A stretch of 64,000 bases of DNA, from contig SCKI01000004.1 in assembly GCA_004124295.1 (NCBI GenBank), positions 79,790-143,789 on the forward strand, written 5' to 3'. The notes beneath the pieces are model-generated. The model did no database searches and had not been told where the DNA came from. It was given only the letters and a program-made list of their open reading frames with translations. This stretch comes from Fidelibacterota bacterium (GTDB lineage: Bacteria; Fidelibacterota; Marinisomatia; SCGC-AAA003-L08; TS1B11). Shown in pieces: positions 17,666 to 26,435 of this stretch (positions within the stretch are counted from its first letter, which is position 1; each line of letters begins with the position of its first letter). Made by a program: the position numbers and the translations under genes.

Positions 17666-18559
17666 GTGATCCGGTCCGGCCTCCGGGACAGCGTCAGCGC
17701 TGCCTTCCGCACTCTCCAGGACAACATCTGCCGCGAACTGGCCGAGGCCGCCGGCCAGACCTTCCACGAAGATATCTGGACGTACGAAAACGGCGAGGGT
17801 GGCGGCCGCACCCGCATCTTTGAGGGGGACGTCATCGAAAAGGGCGGGGTGAACTTTTCCGGGCTGGAGGGGCAGTTGTCGGAAAAAATGGCCGCCCGGC
17901 TGGAAGTGGGGCAGGACCGCCAGTTCTACGCCAGCGGCGTATCGCTGGTGCTGCATGCCCGGAATCCGTTCGTACCCACGGTGCACATGAACGTGCGCTA
18001 CCTGGAGCGGGGTGACAAATGCTGGTTCGGCGGCGGCATTGACCTCACCCCCACCTACCCCTTTGAAGAGGATATCGTCCAGTTCCACCGGACCCTCAAG
18101 GCCACTTGCGATGAGTATGAGGCCGGGGATTATGCCAGGTTCAAGCAGGCCTGCGACGACTACTTCTTCATCCGCCACCGCAACGAGGCCCGGGGTGTCG
18201 GCGGTATCTTTTTCGATTACATGGCCGACGACCTGCAGGCGGCCTTCGAGTTCACCAAGGCGCTGGGGCAGACTCTCACCCGGGCCTATCTGCCGATCCT
18301 GGCAACCCGGAAGGAGATCCCATATGGCACCCGGCAGCGGGATTTCCAGCTCTATCGCCGGGGGCGCTATGTGGAATTCAATCTGGTGTACGACCGCGGC
18401 ACCCTGTTTGGGCTGGAAACCGGCGGCCGGATCGAGTCTATCCTCATGTCGTTGCCGCCGCTGACGGCCTGGCGCTACGACTGGCAGCCGGAGCCGGGCA
18501 GCCCGGAGGCGGCCCTGGCCGAGGTGTTGAAGCCCAGGGATTGGGCCGGAGAATCGTGA
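17666..18559 (+). CDS. hemF: Oxygen-dependent coproporphyrinogen III oxidase
   Basis: Aerobic oxidative decarboxylation of coproporphyrinogen III. 297 residues. Seen blocks are TFHEDIWTYENGEGGGRTRIFEGDVIEKGGVNFS, NPFVPTVHMNVRYLE, WFGGGIDLTPTYP, HRNEARGVGGIFFDYM and RRGRYVEFNLVYDRGTLFGLETGGRIESILMS, which are the canonical HemF signatures. The GTG at 17666 has GGAGG about 9 bases upstream. A 36-bp gap from hemN is one of only two gaps in the operon. Its stop is shared with the hemH start region. Confidence 0.98.
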   Translation: MIRSGLRDSVSAAFRTLQDNICRELAEAAGQTFHEDIWTYENGEGGGRTRIFEGDVIEKGGVNFSGLEGQLSEKMAARLEVGQDRQFYASGVSLVLHARNPFVPTVHMNVRYLERGDKCWFGGGIDLTPTYPFEEDIVQFHRTLKATCDEYEAGDYARFKQACDDYFFIRHRNEARGVGGIFFDYMADDLQAAFEFTKALGQTLTRAYLPILATRKEIPYGTRQRDFQLYRRGRYVEFNLVYDRGTLFGLETGGRIESILMSLPPLTAWRYDWQPEPGSPEAALAEVLKPRDWAGES

Positions 18560-19524
18560 ACCGCACGGCGGTGGTGCTGATCAATCTTGGGGGCCCGGCG
18601 ACGCAAGATGATGTGGAACCGTTTCTGGCCAACCTGTTCGGTGATGTGCTGAGCTTTCCCTGGGGCAACCTCGGTGCGCGCAGTCTGGGACGCCTGATCG
18701 CCCGGCAGCGCCGGCCCCACGCCCAGGCCCTCTACCGCAAAATCGGCGGCGGCTCGCCCATTCTGGCCGAAACCGAGGCCCAGGCCAGGGCCCTGCAGGC
18801 CGCCCTGGGTGAGGACTACCGGGTCACCTGCGCGATGCGCTACAGTGCGCCTACTATCGGCGAAGTGCAGGCCCGTCTGGCGGCGGAAAAAGCCGGCTGG
18901 GCGCGGATCATTGCCTTGCCCCTGTTTCCCCAGTACAGCTTTGCCACCACCCGCAGCTGCAGCCGCGAGTGGAGCGCCAACGGCCATGCGACGGACAATG
19001 CCCTGTTCAGCGGCTCCCTGTTCATCGGCTCGTATCACGATCACCCCGGCTACATTGCCGCCCAGCGGGAACTGTTGTCCGAGCGCCTGGCCGGGCAACC
19101 GGACGCCGAGGATATTCATGTCGTCTTCTCCGCCCACGGTGTGCCCCGGAGCTTCATCCGCAAGGGGGACCTCTACCAGGGCCAGATCGAGGAGACGGCC
19201 CGGCTGACAATGGCAGGCCTAGCCAATCCCTGGAGCATCGCCTACCAGAGCCGGGTGGGGCCGGTGAAGTGGCTGGGGCCCGATACCATCACCCACATCC
19301 CCGCCCTGGCAGCCGCCGGCACAAGCCGGGTTGCGGTGGTGCCCATCGCCTTCGTCTGCGAGCATTTGGAGACCTTGTACGAACTGGATATGCTGATCCG
19401 GGATGCGGCCCTGGGAGCAGGCATCCGTGATTATCTGCGGGTGTCGGCGCCGCGGGTCCAGCCGCGCTTCATCGCCGCCCTGGCAGACATCGTGCGCAAC
19501 GCCGAGAAGTATGCCTTAGCATGA
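18556..19524 (+). CDS. hemH: Ferrochelatase
   Basis: Inserts ferrous iron into the porphyrin ring. 322 residues from the GTG at 18556, chosen over a TTG at 18541 because it gives the same GTGA 4-bp overlap used at other junctions and starts directly at NRTAVVLINLGGPATQDDVEPFL. Active-site histidine is in VVFSAHGVPRSFI; YQSRVGPVKWLGP and VPIAFVCEHLETLYELD supply the metal/porphyrin-binding Glu and Tyr region. There is no C-terminal membrane segment, as in soluble bacterial forms. The stop overlaps the next gene by 4 bp. Confidence 0.96.
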   Translation: MNRTAVVLINLGGPATQDDVEPFLANLFGDVLSFPWGNLGARSLGRLIARQRRPHAQALYRKIGGGSPILAETEAQARALQAALGEDYRVTCAMRYSAPTIGEVQARLAAEKAGWARIIALPLFPQYSFATTRSCSREWSANGHATDNALFSGSLFIGSYHDHPGYIAAQRELLSERLAGQPDAEDIHVVFSAHGVPRSFIRKGDLYQGQIEETARLTMAGLANPWSIAYQSRVGPVKWLGPDTITHIPALAAAGTSRVAVVPIAFVCEHLETLYELDMLIRDAALGAGIRDYLRVSAPRVQPRFIAALADIVRNAEKYALA

Positions 19525-20858
19525 ATGTGGCCGTACTGGGCGCAGGCATATCCGGACTGGCGGCCGGCTGGCGGCTGCAGCAACTGGGACATGCTCCCAC
19601 TGTGTATGAGGCCGACGGGGAACCGGGTGGCAAAATCCGCTCCCGGCGGATGGACGGCTACCTGCTGGAGCTGGGTCCCAATGCGATCCAGCGGTCCGGG
19701 GACAGCCTGGAGAGGGCCCTGGACGCACTGGGACTGGCGCCGGCCTGCCTGGATGCCACACCCGCCGGCAAGAACCGCTTTATCTGCCTGGACGGCCAGC
19801 CCGAACCGCTGCCCATGGGTCCGCTGGCCCTGTTCAGAACCCGCCTGCTGTCCGGCAAGGCCAAGTGGCGGCTGCTCCGGGAGCCGTTTGTGGCCCCGAA
19901 TCCGGATGACGAAAGCGTGGCGGCATTTTTTTCCCGGCGGCTGGGGCCCGAGGTGGTGACCCGGATGATCGATCCTTTCGTATCCGGCGTTTTTGCCGGC
20001 GATCCGGAGCAGCTCTCGGTGAGCGCCGCCTTCCCGGCCCTCAAGGCGCTGGAGCGGGAGGGGGGCAGCCTGTTCAGGGGCGGCCTCAAGGCGTGGCGCC
20101 GGAAGCGGAAAAGCGCTGCCCGGCAACCCCGGGACGAGCCACGCAAACGAGGGATGTTCTCCTTCCGGGAAGGGCTCCAGGAAATCCCTGCCGCCCTGGC
20201 CCGGGCGCTGGGGGAGAGCCTGCGCCTGAATACGCCGGTGGCGAACCTGACGCCTGCCGGTGACGGCTGGCAGGTCAACGGCGAGCCGTATGAGGCGCTT
20301 GTCTCCACGCTGCCGGTGACGGATTGGAGCGCCATCAACGGGGGCGCTTTCCCCGCTGCCCAGGTGGACTATGCCAAGATGGCCGTGGTCCATCTGGCCT
20401 ACCCGGCGGAAGCGGTCTCCGGCCGTACCGATGGCTTCGGCATGCTTATCCCCAGCGTTGAGCAGCGGGCCATACTGGGCCTGCTGTACAGCAGCTCCCT
20501 GTTCGAGGGCCGCGCGCCGGAAGGGCAGCAGCTCTTCACCATTTTTATTGGCGGCCAGCGGCACACGGGACCGCTTCCGGGAACGGACAATCTGCTGCGC
20601 ATCGCCGCCGGGGAAACGGAGGACCTGCTGCAGATTGCCGCCGGCGCAGGACCGGCCTTCAGCCATGTCCACATCTGGCAGCGGGCCATCCCCCAGTACG
20701 GCTTCGGCCATACCGATTTTATCCGGGGGCTGGAGGAATTTGAGCGCGGCCACCTCAACTGGGCCTTTGCCGGCAACTACCGCCAGGGCATTTCGGTGGC
20801 CGCTGCTTTCGAGTCCGGCCTGGCTGCCGCGGATCGCCTGGCTGGCCGCCTGGAATAA
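19521..20858 (+). CDS. hemY: FAD-dependent protoporphyrinogen oxidase (HemY type)
   Basis: Oxidises protoporphyrinogen IX to protoporphyrin IX with oxygen as acceptor. 445 residues. The N-terminal dinucleotide motif is VAVLGAGISGLAAGWRL, followed by VYEADGEPGGKIRSRR and YLLELGPNAIQRS, the PPOX signature. A C-terminal FAD-contact segment LNWAFAGNYRQGISVAAAFESGLAAADRL closes the fold. It is of the flavin type (HemY of Bacillus; annotated hemG by some pipelines), not the flavodoxin-like HemG of E. coli. The ATG start overlaps the hemH stop by 4 bp. Genetic order places it after ferrochelatase although its reaction precedes it. Confidence 0.94.
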   Translation: MNVAVLGAGISGLAAGWRLQQLGHAPTVYEADGEPGGKIRSRRMDGYLLELGPNAIQRSGDSLERALDALGLAPACLDATPAGKNRFICLDGQPEPLPMGPLALFRTRLLSGKAKWRLLREPFVAPNPDDESVAAFFSRRLGPEVVTRMIDPFVSGVFAGDPEQLSVSAAFPALKALEREGGSLFRGGLKAWRRKRKSAARQPRDEPRKRGMFSFREGLQEIPAALARALGESLRLNTPVANLTPAGDGWQVNGEPYEALVSTLPVTDWSAINGGAFPAAQVDYAKMAVVHLAYPAEAVSGRTDGFGMLIPSVEQRAILGLLYSSSLFEGRAPEGQQLFTIFIGGQRHTGPLPGTDNLLRIAAGETEDLLQIAAGAGPAFSHVHIWQRAIPQYGFGHTDFIRGLEEFERGHLNWAFAGNYRQGISVAAAFESGLAAADRLAGRLE

Positions 20859-20890
20859 CTGTATCCAAACTATCTGACAGGAGCCCCAGC

Positions 20891-21901
20891 ATGGATACCC
20901 ACGAATCTTTCGATCTGATCCAGCGGCCCCGCCGCAATCGCCGGACCGCGGCCCTGCGCGACAGGGTGGCCGAAACCCGCTTCACCCCCGGGCAGCTTAT
21001 CATGCCGCTGTTCCTGCTGACGGGCTCCGGCCGGCGCACCGAAATCGCCTCCATGCCCGGTATCTATCAGCAGTCCCTGGACAAGGCCAGCGCGGAGATA
21101 GGCCGCTGCCGGGAGCTGGGGATCAGGCAGTTCATGCTGTTCGGCATACCGGCCACCAAGGACGCGGCCGGGTCGTCAGCCTGGCAGCCCGACGGCATTA
21201 TCCAGCAAGCACTAGGCACTTTCGGCAGTGAATTTCCCGAGGCCGATTTTATCGCCGACCTCTGCTTCTGCGAGTACACCGATCACGGCCACTGTGGCGT
21301 GCTGAAAGGGGACACGGTGGACAATGACGCCACGCTGGTCAACTTGCAGCGGCAGGCCGTGTCGCTGGCGGAGGCGGGCGTGCGGACCGTGGCCCCCTCG
21401 GGGATGATGGACGGCATGGTGGGCGCCATCCGGGAGGCGCTGGACGAGGCCGGCCATACTGAGGTGAGCATCCTCAGCTATGCGGTGAAATACGCCTCAG
21501 CCCTCTACGCACCCTTTCGGGATGCCGCCGACTGCGGGCCCTCTTCCGGGGATCGCCGCAGCTACCAGATGGACCCCCGCAACCGGACCGAGGCGCTGCT
21601 GGAAGCCGGCCTGGATGTCGCTGAGGGGGCCGACATTCTGATGGTGAAACCGGCCGGCATGTACCTCGATATTATTGCCGACCTCGCCGCCGAGTTTCCC
21701 CTGCCGGTGGCGGCCTACCAGGTCAGCGGCGAGTATGCCATGCACAAGGCGGCCGCAGCCAACGGCTGGCTGGACGGCGACAGCGTGATGATGGAAAGCC
21801 TGACGGCCATCTTCCGGGCCGGGGCCCAGCTGCTGGTGACCTACTTCGCCGCCGAGGCTGCCGCTATTCTGACCGCCGCCAACGGGGGCTCCGGCAGGTG
21901 A
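20891..21901 (+). CDS. hemB: Delta-aminolevulinic acid dehydratase (porphobilinogen synthase)
   Basis: Condenses two 5-aminolevulinates into porphobilinogen. 336 residues, ATG with AGGAG upstream. The catalytic lysines are in AVKYASALYAPFR and LMVKPAGMYLDI. DLCFCEYTDHGHCGVL shows the three-cysteine zinc site (CxC...C) of zinc-dependent HemB, as in E. coli, rather than the Asp-rich magnesium variant. RRNRRTAALRD and PLFLLTG at the N-terminus are also typical. A 32-bp gap precedes it. Its stop overlaps the hemL start by 4 bp. Confidence 0.98.
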   Translation: MDTHESFDLIQRPRRNRRTAALRDRVAETRFTPGQLIMPLFLLTGSGRRTEIASMPGIYQQSLDKASAEIGRCRELGIRQFMLFGIPATKDAAGSSAWQPDGIIQQALGTFGSEFPEADFIADLCFCEYTDHGHCGVLKGDTVDNDATLVNLQRQAVSLAEAGVRTVAPSGMMDGMVGAIREALDEAGHTEVSILSYAVKYASALYAPFRDAADCGPSSGDRRSYQMDPRNRTEALLEAGLDVAEGADILMVKPAGMYLDIIADLAAEFPLPVAAYQVSGEYAMHKAAAANGWLDGDSVMMESLTAIFRAGAQLLVTYFAAEAAAILTAANGGSGR

Positions 21902-23181
21902 AACAGGAGCGCAGCCAGGCCCTGTTTGAGGAAGCCCTGCGCCTGTTGCCGGGTGGGGTGAACTCGCCGGTGCGGGCCTTCGGGGCGGTGGGCGGGACGC
22001 CGCTGTTTATCGACCATGCCGACGGCGCTACCATGGTGGATGTGGACGGCAACACCTTTATCGATTTTCTCGGCTCCTGGGGTCCCATGATTCTCGGCCA
22101 CGCCCATCCCGATGTGACCGCCGCCATTACCGGGGCCGTTGCGGGCGGCACCTCCTTCGGCGCCCCGGGAGAGCTGGAAAACCGTCTGGCCCAGCTCATC
22201 ATTGACCGGGTGCCGGCGCTGGAGATGGTGCGCATGGTCAACAGCGGCACCGAAGCGACCATGAGCGCCATCCGCCTGGCCCGCGGCTATACCGGCCGTG
22301 ACAAGGTGATCAAGTTCGAGGGCTGCTACCACGGCCACGGCGACAGCTTTTTGATCAAGGCCGGCTCGGGAGCGCTGACGACGGGGGTCCCCAGCAGCGC
22401 CGGTGTCCCGGCGGCAGTCGCCGGCGAGACCCTGCTGGCCCGGTTCAACGATCTCGATTCGGTGCAGGCCCTGTTTCAGGCCCAGGGATCGGAAGTGGCT
22501 GCACTGATCATCGAACCGGTGGCCGGCAACATGGGTTGCATCCCGGCCGGGGCGGCGTTTCTCGCAGGTCTCCGGGAACTGTGCACCCAACATGGGGCCC
22601 TGCTGGTGTTTGACGAGGTCATGACCGGCTTCCGGGTCCATCCCCAAGGGGCCCAGGGGTTGTACGGCAGCACCCCGGACCTGTCCACATTCGGCAAAAT
22701 TATCGGCGGGGGCCTGCCGGTGGGGGCTTACGGGGGCCGCCGGGAGATCATGCAGCAGGTGGCGCCGGTTGGGCCGGTATACCAGGCCGGCACGTTGTCC
22801 GGAAACCCCCTGGCCATGGCCGCAGGTTGCGCCACCCTGGCCCTGTGCGACGGGAACCTCTACGCGAAACTGGAGGCGCTGGGCCGCAGACTGGAAGACG
22901 GAGTCCGGAAGATCATCAGGCGGGGCGCCGGGGAACTGAGCATGAACCGGGTCGGTTCCATGTTCACTATTTTCTTTACCGGGAGGGATGTGGCCGGTTA
23001 CGCGGATGTGCTGGGCTGCGACACCGACCGGTTCGGGCGCTTTTTCCATCACGCCCTGGAGAAAGGAATTTATCTGCCACCGTCACAATTTGAAGCGGCG
23101 TTCCTCTCCGGCGCCCATACGGAGGACCATATTGACCAGCTCCTGGCGGTGCTGGCCGATTTTCTCAAGGGGGAGCACTAG
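21898..23181 (+). CDS. hemL: Glutamate-1-semialdehyde 2,1-aminomutase
   Basis: PLP enzyme that moves the amino group of glutamate-1-semialdehyde to give 5-aminolevulinate, the second step of the C5 pathway. 427 residues. Seen motifs are LLPGGVNSPVRAFGAVGGTP, NSGTEATMSAIRLARG, FEGCYHGHGDSFLIKAGSG, LLVFDEVMTGFRV with the cofactor Asp, and STFGKIIGGGLPVGAYGG with the Schiff-base lysine K267. The GTG start overlaps the hemB stop (GTGA). It is the last gene of the operon. No intrinsic terminator was recognised after it. Confidence 0.97.
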   Translation: MKQERSQALFEEALRLLPGGVNSPVRAFGAVGGTPLFIDHADGATMVDVDGNTFIDFLGSWGPMILGHAHPDVTAAITGAVAGGTSFGAPGELENRLAQLIIDRVPALEMVRMVNSGTEATMSAIRLARGYTGRDKVIKFEGCYHGHGDSFLIKAGSGALTTGVPSSAGVPAAVAGETLLARFNDLDSVQALFQAQGSEVAALIIEPVAGNMGCIPAGAAFLAGLRELCTQHGALLVFDEVMTGFRVHPQGAQGLYGSTPDLSTFGKIIGGGLPVGAYGGRREIMQQVAPVGPVYQAGTLSGNPLAMAAGCATLALCDGNLYAKLEALGRRLEDGVRKIIRRGAGELSMNRVGSMFTIFFTGRDVAGYADVLGCDTDRFGRFFHHALEKGIYLPPSQFEAAFLSGAHTEDHIDQLLAVLADFLKGEH

Positions 23182-23215
23182 GGACAGAAGGATGAGGGAT
23201 GACGCATGAATACCG

Positions 23216-23264
23216 TAGCAGTAGCAGTTGGCAGTGCGGGGTCATCCGGAGCTTGCCGAAGGGT
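23216..23264. repeat. Two short dispersed repeats after the haem operon
   Basis: GTAGCAGTAGCAGTTGGCAG is a copy of the CAGTAGCAGT family also seen near 34258, 42259 and 48815. GTCATCCGGAGCTTGCCGAAGG just after it is a partial copy of the CTGAG/CCGAAG palindromic family. They fill the 119-bp gap between the convergent hemL and TRAP-protein genes. Confidence 0.4.
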
Positions 23265-23300
23265 GAGGGCTACGGACCAAGGACTAAGGACTCGGACCGC

Positions 23301-24356
23301 TCAGTTGCCGCCATCCCGGAGGCCCGGGGGCATCTCCTTGCGCAGATCCATGATGATGTCGTACATCACCGTATCGACCAGCACACCCCGCAGAAGGTGC
23401 AGGTTCGGTTCGATCAAGTCGAACCAGCTCTGCATCTCCTCCGGCGTCAGATCAATGATGTTCAGGCCGTAGCTCAGCATCACATCGATGGCCTCCTGAT
23501 CCATCTTGCGCAGACGCTCCTTCGCTGCCAGGCTCACCCTCTCAACCTCCTCCAAAAGCCTGGGTTTGATCTCGTCGGGAATGGTGGCCCAGGCCTTTTT
23601 CGTCACCACCAGCGCCCCGGGCATGTCTGCCCACTTGACATTGGTCATGTTGGGTATAATGCCGAAAAACTGGTGCGAGGCGGCGATAAGCGGCGAAATG
23701 GCCACCGCATCAATAAGCCCCATCTGCAGACCGGCCAGCACGTCGGTGGCCGCCAGACTGACCGATTGTACGCCCATTCCGGCCCAGATGCTCTCCATAT
23801 CGGGGCCCCCTGACCAGGTGAATATGCGCATCGTCTGGAGGTCTGCCGGCACCCTGATGGGGTCCCGGCCGAACCAGTAGATCCAGCCGACATCGAACCA
23901 GCCGATGAGTACAAATCCGGCCGCATCGATACGCCGCCGCAGTTCGTCATCCACTTGCGCCCGCATCCACTCCACCTCGGCCCGGCTCTGAAAGATCATC
24001 GGCAGGGTGAGGCCGTAGATGCCCACATCGATAATGCCCAGCCCCTGGGCGGCCAGACCGGCGGCCTGCAGCTGGCCCAGGCGCATTTTAACGACCACAT
24101 CCCCATCATCGCCGGCAACGCCACCGGGATAAATCCTCAGCCGCACCCGGCCGCCGGAGACTTCCCGCCAGGCTTCGGTGATATCCAGGAGCATCTGGTG
24201 CCAGGGGGAGCCCACCGGCGCCAGCGTGGCCAGCTTGAGGATTATCGGTTTCTGGGGTGTCTGGGCAGGTTCGTCGCCGGCGCCGGGCGCCGCCAGTGGA
24301 GTGCCTGTGAGAACGGCCCACAGCAAAACATATAACACGATGGTCCGGCGATACAT
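23301..24356 (-). CDS. TRAP transporter solute-binding protein, DctP family (orphan)
   Basis: A 351-residue periplasmic binding protein with a signal peptide (MYRRTIVLYVLLWAVLTGTPLAAPG). The mature chain starts ILKLATLAPVGSPWHQML, then RVRLRIYPGGVAGDDGDVVVKMRLGQLQAAGL, LPMIFQSRAEVEWM and DLQTMRIFTWSGGPDMESIWAGMG, all matching the DctP fold that binds organic acids for TRAP uptake. The conserved binding Arg appears in TMRIF. No DctQ or DctM membrane genes are adjacent, so the permease must be elsewhere or the protein has another role. It is convergent with the haem operon. AGGAG lies 11 bases upstream of the ATG. Confidence 0.9.
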   Translation of the reverse strand: MYRRTIVLYVLLWAVLTGTPLAAPGAGDEPAQTPQKPIILKLATLAPVGSPWHQMLLDITEAWREVSGGRVRLRIYPGGVAGDDGDVVVKMRLGQLQAAGLAAQGLGIIDVGIYGLTLPMIFQSRAEVEWMRAQVDDELRRRIDAAGFVLIGWFDVGWIYWFGRDPIRVPADLQTMRIFTWSGGPDMESIWAGMGVQSVSLAATDVLAGLQMGLIDAVAISPLIAASHQFFGIIPNMTNVKWADMPGALVVTKKAWATIPDEIKPRLLEEVERVSLAAKERLRKMDQEAIDVMLSYGLNIIDLTPEEMQSWFDLIEPNLHLLRGVLVDTVMYDIIMDLRKEMPPGLRDGGN

Positions 24357-24424
24357 CTTGAAGATTGTCTCCTGTTACATCAGTGGCATGGCGGCGCTGG
24401 TTTCGGGGCGGTAGGGGCTTTGCC

Positions 24425-25138
24425 TCAGGCTGGGTCTGGCGAGCCGCACAGGGCAATCATGGAAAACGCCGCCAGGAAGCGGAAATGGCTGGTGACCAGC
24501 GGCGGGAACCAGTTGATGTAGGTCAAATCCTTGATCACCATTCCGTGGCTGGCCACAGCATTTTTGATCCGCTGATGCCTGATGATATGCAAATGCGGGT
24601 TCACATAGCGCCTGTTTTTCAGCGAATGGAAAATGACATGATCGAAATTGCAGTCGCCCCGGATACGTTCCTGGGGCAGCACAATGAGCAGATGGCCGCC
24701 GTCGTTAAGTTTCGCGATGGTTTCGGCGATGGTCTGCTCGGGATCGGGAATATGTTCCAGCACATGGCTCATGACGACCAGGTCGAACTTTCCGTCAAAC
24801 TTCGGATATTGGAGCCGGTCCAGGAAGTGGAGACTGGGGAATTCGGCCCGGCCCCAGTCAAGGGCGTGCTCGTTAAGGTCATAGCCGTAAACCTCTGCAC
24901 CGCTGTGCTCCTGAATGCGATGGGCTTCGTACCCGGCATTGCAGCCGAAATCAAGGACGCGGCGCGGCTGGACCGTGTCCAGAATCTTGAATATTTCATT
25001 CCGCTCCGCCGTCTTGAAGTACATGGCCTTGTGGACCCAACGCCAGTAACGCTGGTAGATATTGCCCGGCGATTTTGGAAGTGTGGGTAGAAACTGATTA
25101 TCTGAAATGAGGCTCCCCTCCTCGTTAAAGTCGCACAC
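24425..25138 (-). CDS. Class I SAM-dependent methyltransferase, substrate unknown
   Basis: A 237-residue methyltransferase-fold protein. Motif I is RVLDFGCNAGYEAHRI (residues about 79-95), followed by VYGYDLNEHALDWGR and VVMSHVLEHIPDPEQTIAE, the layout of the methyltransf_11/23 group that often acts on quinones, glycans or small metabolites. NIYQRYWRWVHKAMYFKTAER precedes the domain. The C-terminal part ends in a hydrophobic stretch (LVTSHFRFLAAFSMIALCG). The listed start is GTG at 25138; the true start is uncertain. It lies 68 bases upstream of the TRAP binding-protein gene on the same strand. The adjoining region gives no clue to the substrate. Confidence 0.82.
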   Translation of the reverse strand: MCDFNEEGSLISDNQFLPTLPKSPGNIYQRYWRWVHKAMYFKTAERNEIFKILDTVQPRRVLDFGCNAGYEAHRIQEHSGAEVYGYDLNEHALDWGRAEFPSLHFLDRLQYPKFDGKFDLVVMSHVLEHIPDPEQTIAETIAKLNDGGHLLIVLPQERIRGDCNFDHVIFHSLKNRRYVNPHLHIIRHQRIKNAVASHGMVIKDLTYINWFPPLVTSHFRFLAAFSMIALCGSPDPA

Positions 25139-25476
25139 TCAGTCAGGAAGTGCTGGCGGCGCAAAATTATTTGCGTTGGGTGAGGGGAAGTTTATACCCC
25201 TGATACCAGCGGCTGCAACACTCTTGTCGGTCCGTGAACCGTGCCATAAACGGCTTATCCGCACCGGCATGGGCGGTGGGCCGATTGGCACAGCCGCGCC
25301 AAGCCTGCCTGCGGCGCAGCTCACAGGGACCGGTTCGGGCCGCACTGCCCCGTCGCGGGAAAGGGGCCGCCGGCGCCCAGTGACGGATGGCAACGGTCTT
25401 GCGGAAAACCAAAATTGCCCGTACCTTCAGGTTATCCAGCCAAATTGAATCACCAGCACTGTTCGGGAGATACCGC
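25139..25476. other. Divergent intergenic region, no gene recognised
   Basis: A 338-bp region between divergent genes. It is GC-rich for the first 250 bp, with only short frames lacking recognisable protein. GGGAG at 25465-25469 is 7 bases before the GTG at 25477 and is the ribosome site for the CsgG-like gene. No clear promoter could be assigned. Confidence 0.45.
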
Positions 25477-26247
25477 GTGCGCGACCTCAGGTTGTTACTA
25501 CGGTTTGCAGGCTTGATCCTCATGTCCCTCCTGCTGCCCCTCTCGGCCGATGCCCAGGAGCGGGAGTCCTTCGCCATCATGGATTTGGAAGGACGCGGCA
25601 TCTCGGCGGTTGAGGCGCAGGCCCTCACTGACCGGTTGAATTCACTGGTCGTCAGGACCGGTAAAGTTACCGTGGTCGAGCGCGGCGCGATGCAGGCCAT
25701 ACTCCAGGAACAGGACTTCCAGTTGTCCGGTTGTACGTCCGATGAATGCGCAGTGGAGGTAGGGCAGCTCCTGGGTGTGACAAAAATGGTGGCCGGTTCC
25801 ATCGGCAAGCTCGGCTCCACCTACTCCATCGACCTGCGCATCATCGATGTCAGCACCGGCAAGATCGCCAAGTCCATCATCCGGGACTACCGGGGGGAGA
25901 TCGACGGCCTGCTGGCGGAGATGGCGGTGGTGGCATTAGAATTGGTGGCCGGTGAATCGCAACCCGAGCCTGTAGCTGCCCAACCCGAGGTGCAGCCCCC
26001 GGTTCAGGCCCAGCCTGAGCCGCCGCCGGTCACGCAGCAACAGCAGCCCCGACAGCAACCGGCCCGGGAGCGGGTTGAGGAGTCACCGGCCGAGGAGCCT
26101 GCGCCAGCCCGGGGCGGCAGAGGGATCCTCTGGCTTCTGCTGGGGGCGGCAGCCATAGGGGGCGCGCTGGCTATCGCGCCGGGCGGGACCGGTCCCCCTG
26201 GCGATGAAGCGACGGTGGGCCTGCCGCCGGCGGTGCCGAACCCGTGA
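25477..26247 (+). CDS. Secreted CsgG/FlgO-like protein with Pro/Gln-rich linker
   Basis: A 256-residue protein from the GTG at 25477, preferred because GGGAG is 7 bases upstream and the signal peptide follows directly (VRDLRLLLRFAGLILMSLLLPLSADAQ); an ATG at 25387 would add 30 residues before it. Residues about 30-150 form the CsgG-like domain (SFAIMDLEGRGISAVEAQ, VTVVERGAMQAILQEQDF, SGCTSDECAVEVGQLLGV, MVAGSIGKLGSTYSIDLRIID). Residues about 165-215 are Pro/Gln/Glu-rich, and a C-terminal hydrophobic segment (ILWLLLGAAAIGGALAI) may anchor the protein. The domain is the same as the C-terminal half of the WD40 protein at 8394. It probably acts in the envelope. It runs into the giant secreted protein locus on the same strand. 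Confidence 0.82.
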   Translation: MRDLRLLLRFAGLILMSLLLPLSADAQERESFAIMDLEGRGISAVEAQALTDRLNSLVVRTGKVTVVERGAMQAILQEQDFQLSGCTSDECAVEVGQLLGVTKMVAGSIGKLGSTYSIDLRIIDVSTGKIAKSIIRDYRGEIDGLLAEMAVVALELVAGESQPEPVAAQPEVQPPVQAQPEPPPVTQQQQPRQQPARERVEESPAEEPAPARGGRGILWLLLGAAAIGGALAIAPGGTGPPGDEATVGLPPAVPNP

Positions 26248-26270
26248 GAAAATCTGAAATAACCCACGCC

Positions 26271-26320
26271 ACTTCGGCGGAGCCTGTGCCGAGGAAGCGT
26301 AGTGCACTCGAAGTGCTCAG
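26271..26320 (-). repeat. Dispersed palindromic repeat, inverted copy
   Basis: Read on the minus strand this is CTGAGCACTTCGAGTGCACT followed by ACGCTTCCTCGGCACAGGC. It matches the plus-strand copies at 32323-32374 and 39580-39630 almost base for base. It lies between the CsgG-like gene and the giant secreted protein, inside a frame that could otherwise be mistaken for the protein's N-terminus. Confidence 0.75.
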
Positions 26321-26390
26321 TGCAGGCCCGGCCCGTGAGGCGCACTCGCCCCTGTCGGCTTCGCCAGGACGCCCCCTTTCTCCGGCTTGT

Positions 26391-26408
26391 CCCGACCTTC
26401 GTGTCGGG
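26391..26408. repeat. Perfect 6-bp hairpin
   Basis: CCCGAC, loop CTTCGT, GTCGGG. It sits just upstream of the likely start of the interrupted Kelch gene. It may belong to the same intergenic repeat family or block read-through; no U-tract follows. Confidence 0.4.
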
Positions 26409-26435
26409 GAGAGAGGGGGACGACGCAGTCGGGGG

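Noticed and set aside
19431..20753. 440-residue minus-strand frame
   Set aside because: Antisense to hemY; no motif and biased composition.
21841..23052. 403-residue minus-strand frame
   Set aside because: Antisense to hemL.
26244..26435. Upstream N-terminal extension of the Kelch protein
   Set aside because: It would translate the inverted repeat and hairpin, and a signal peptide starts later at 26436.
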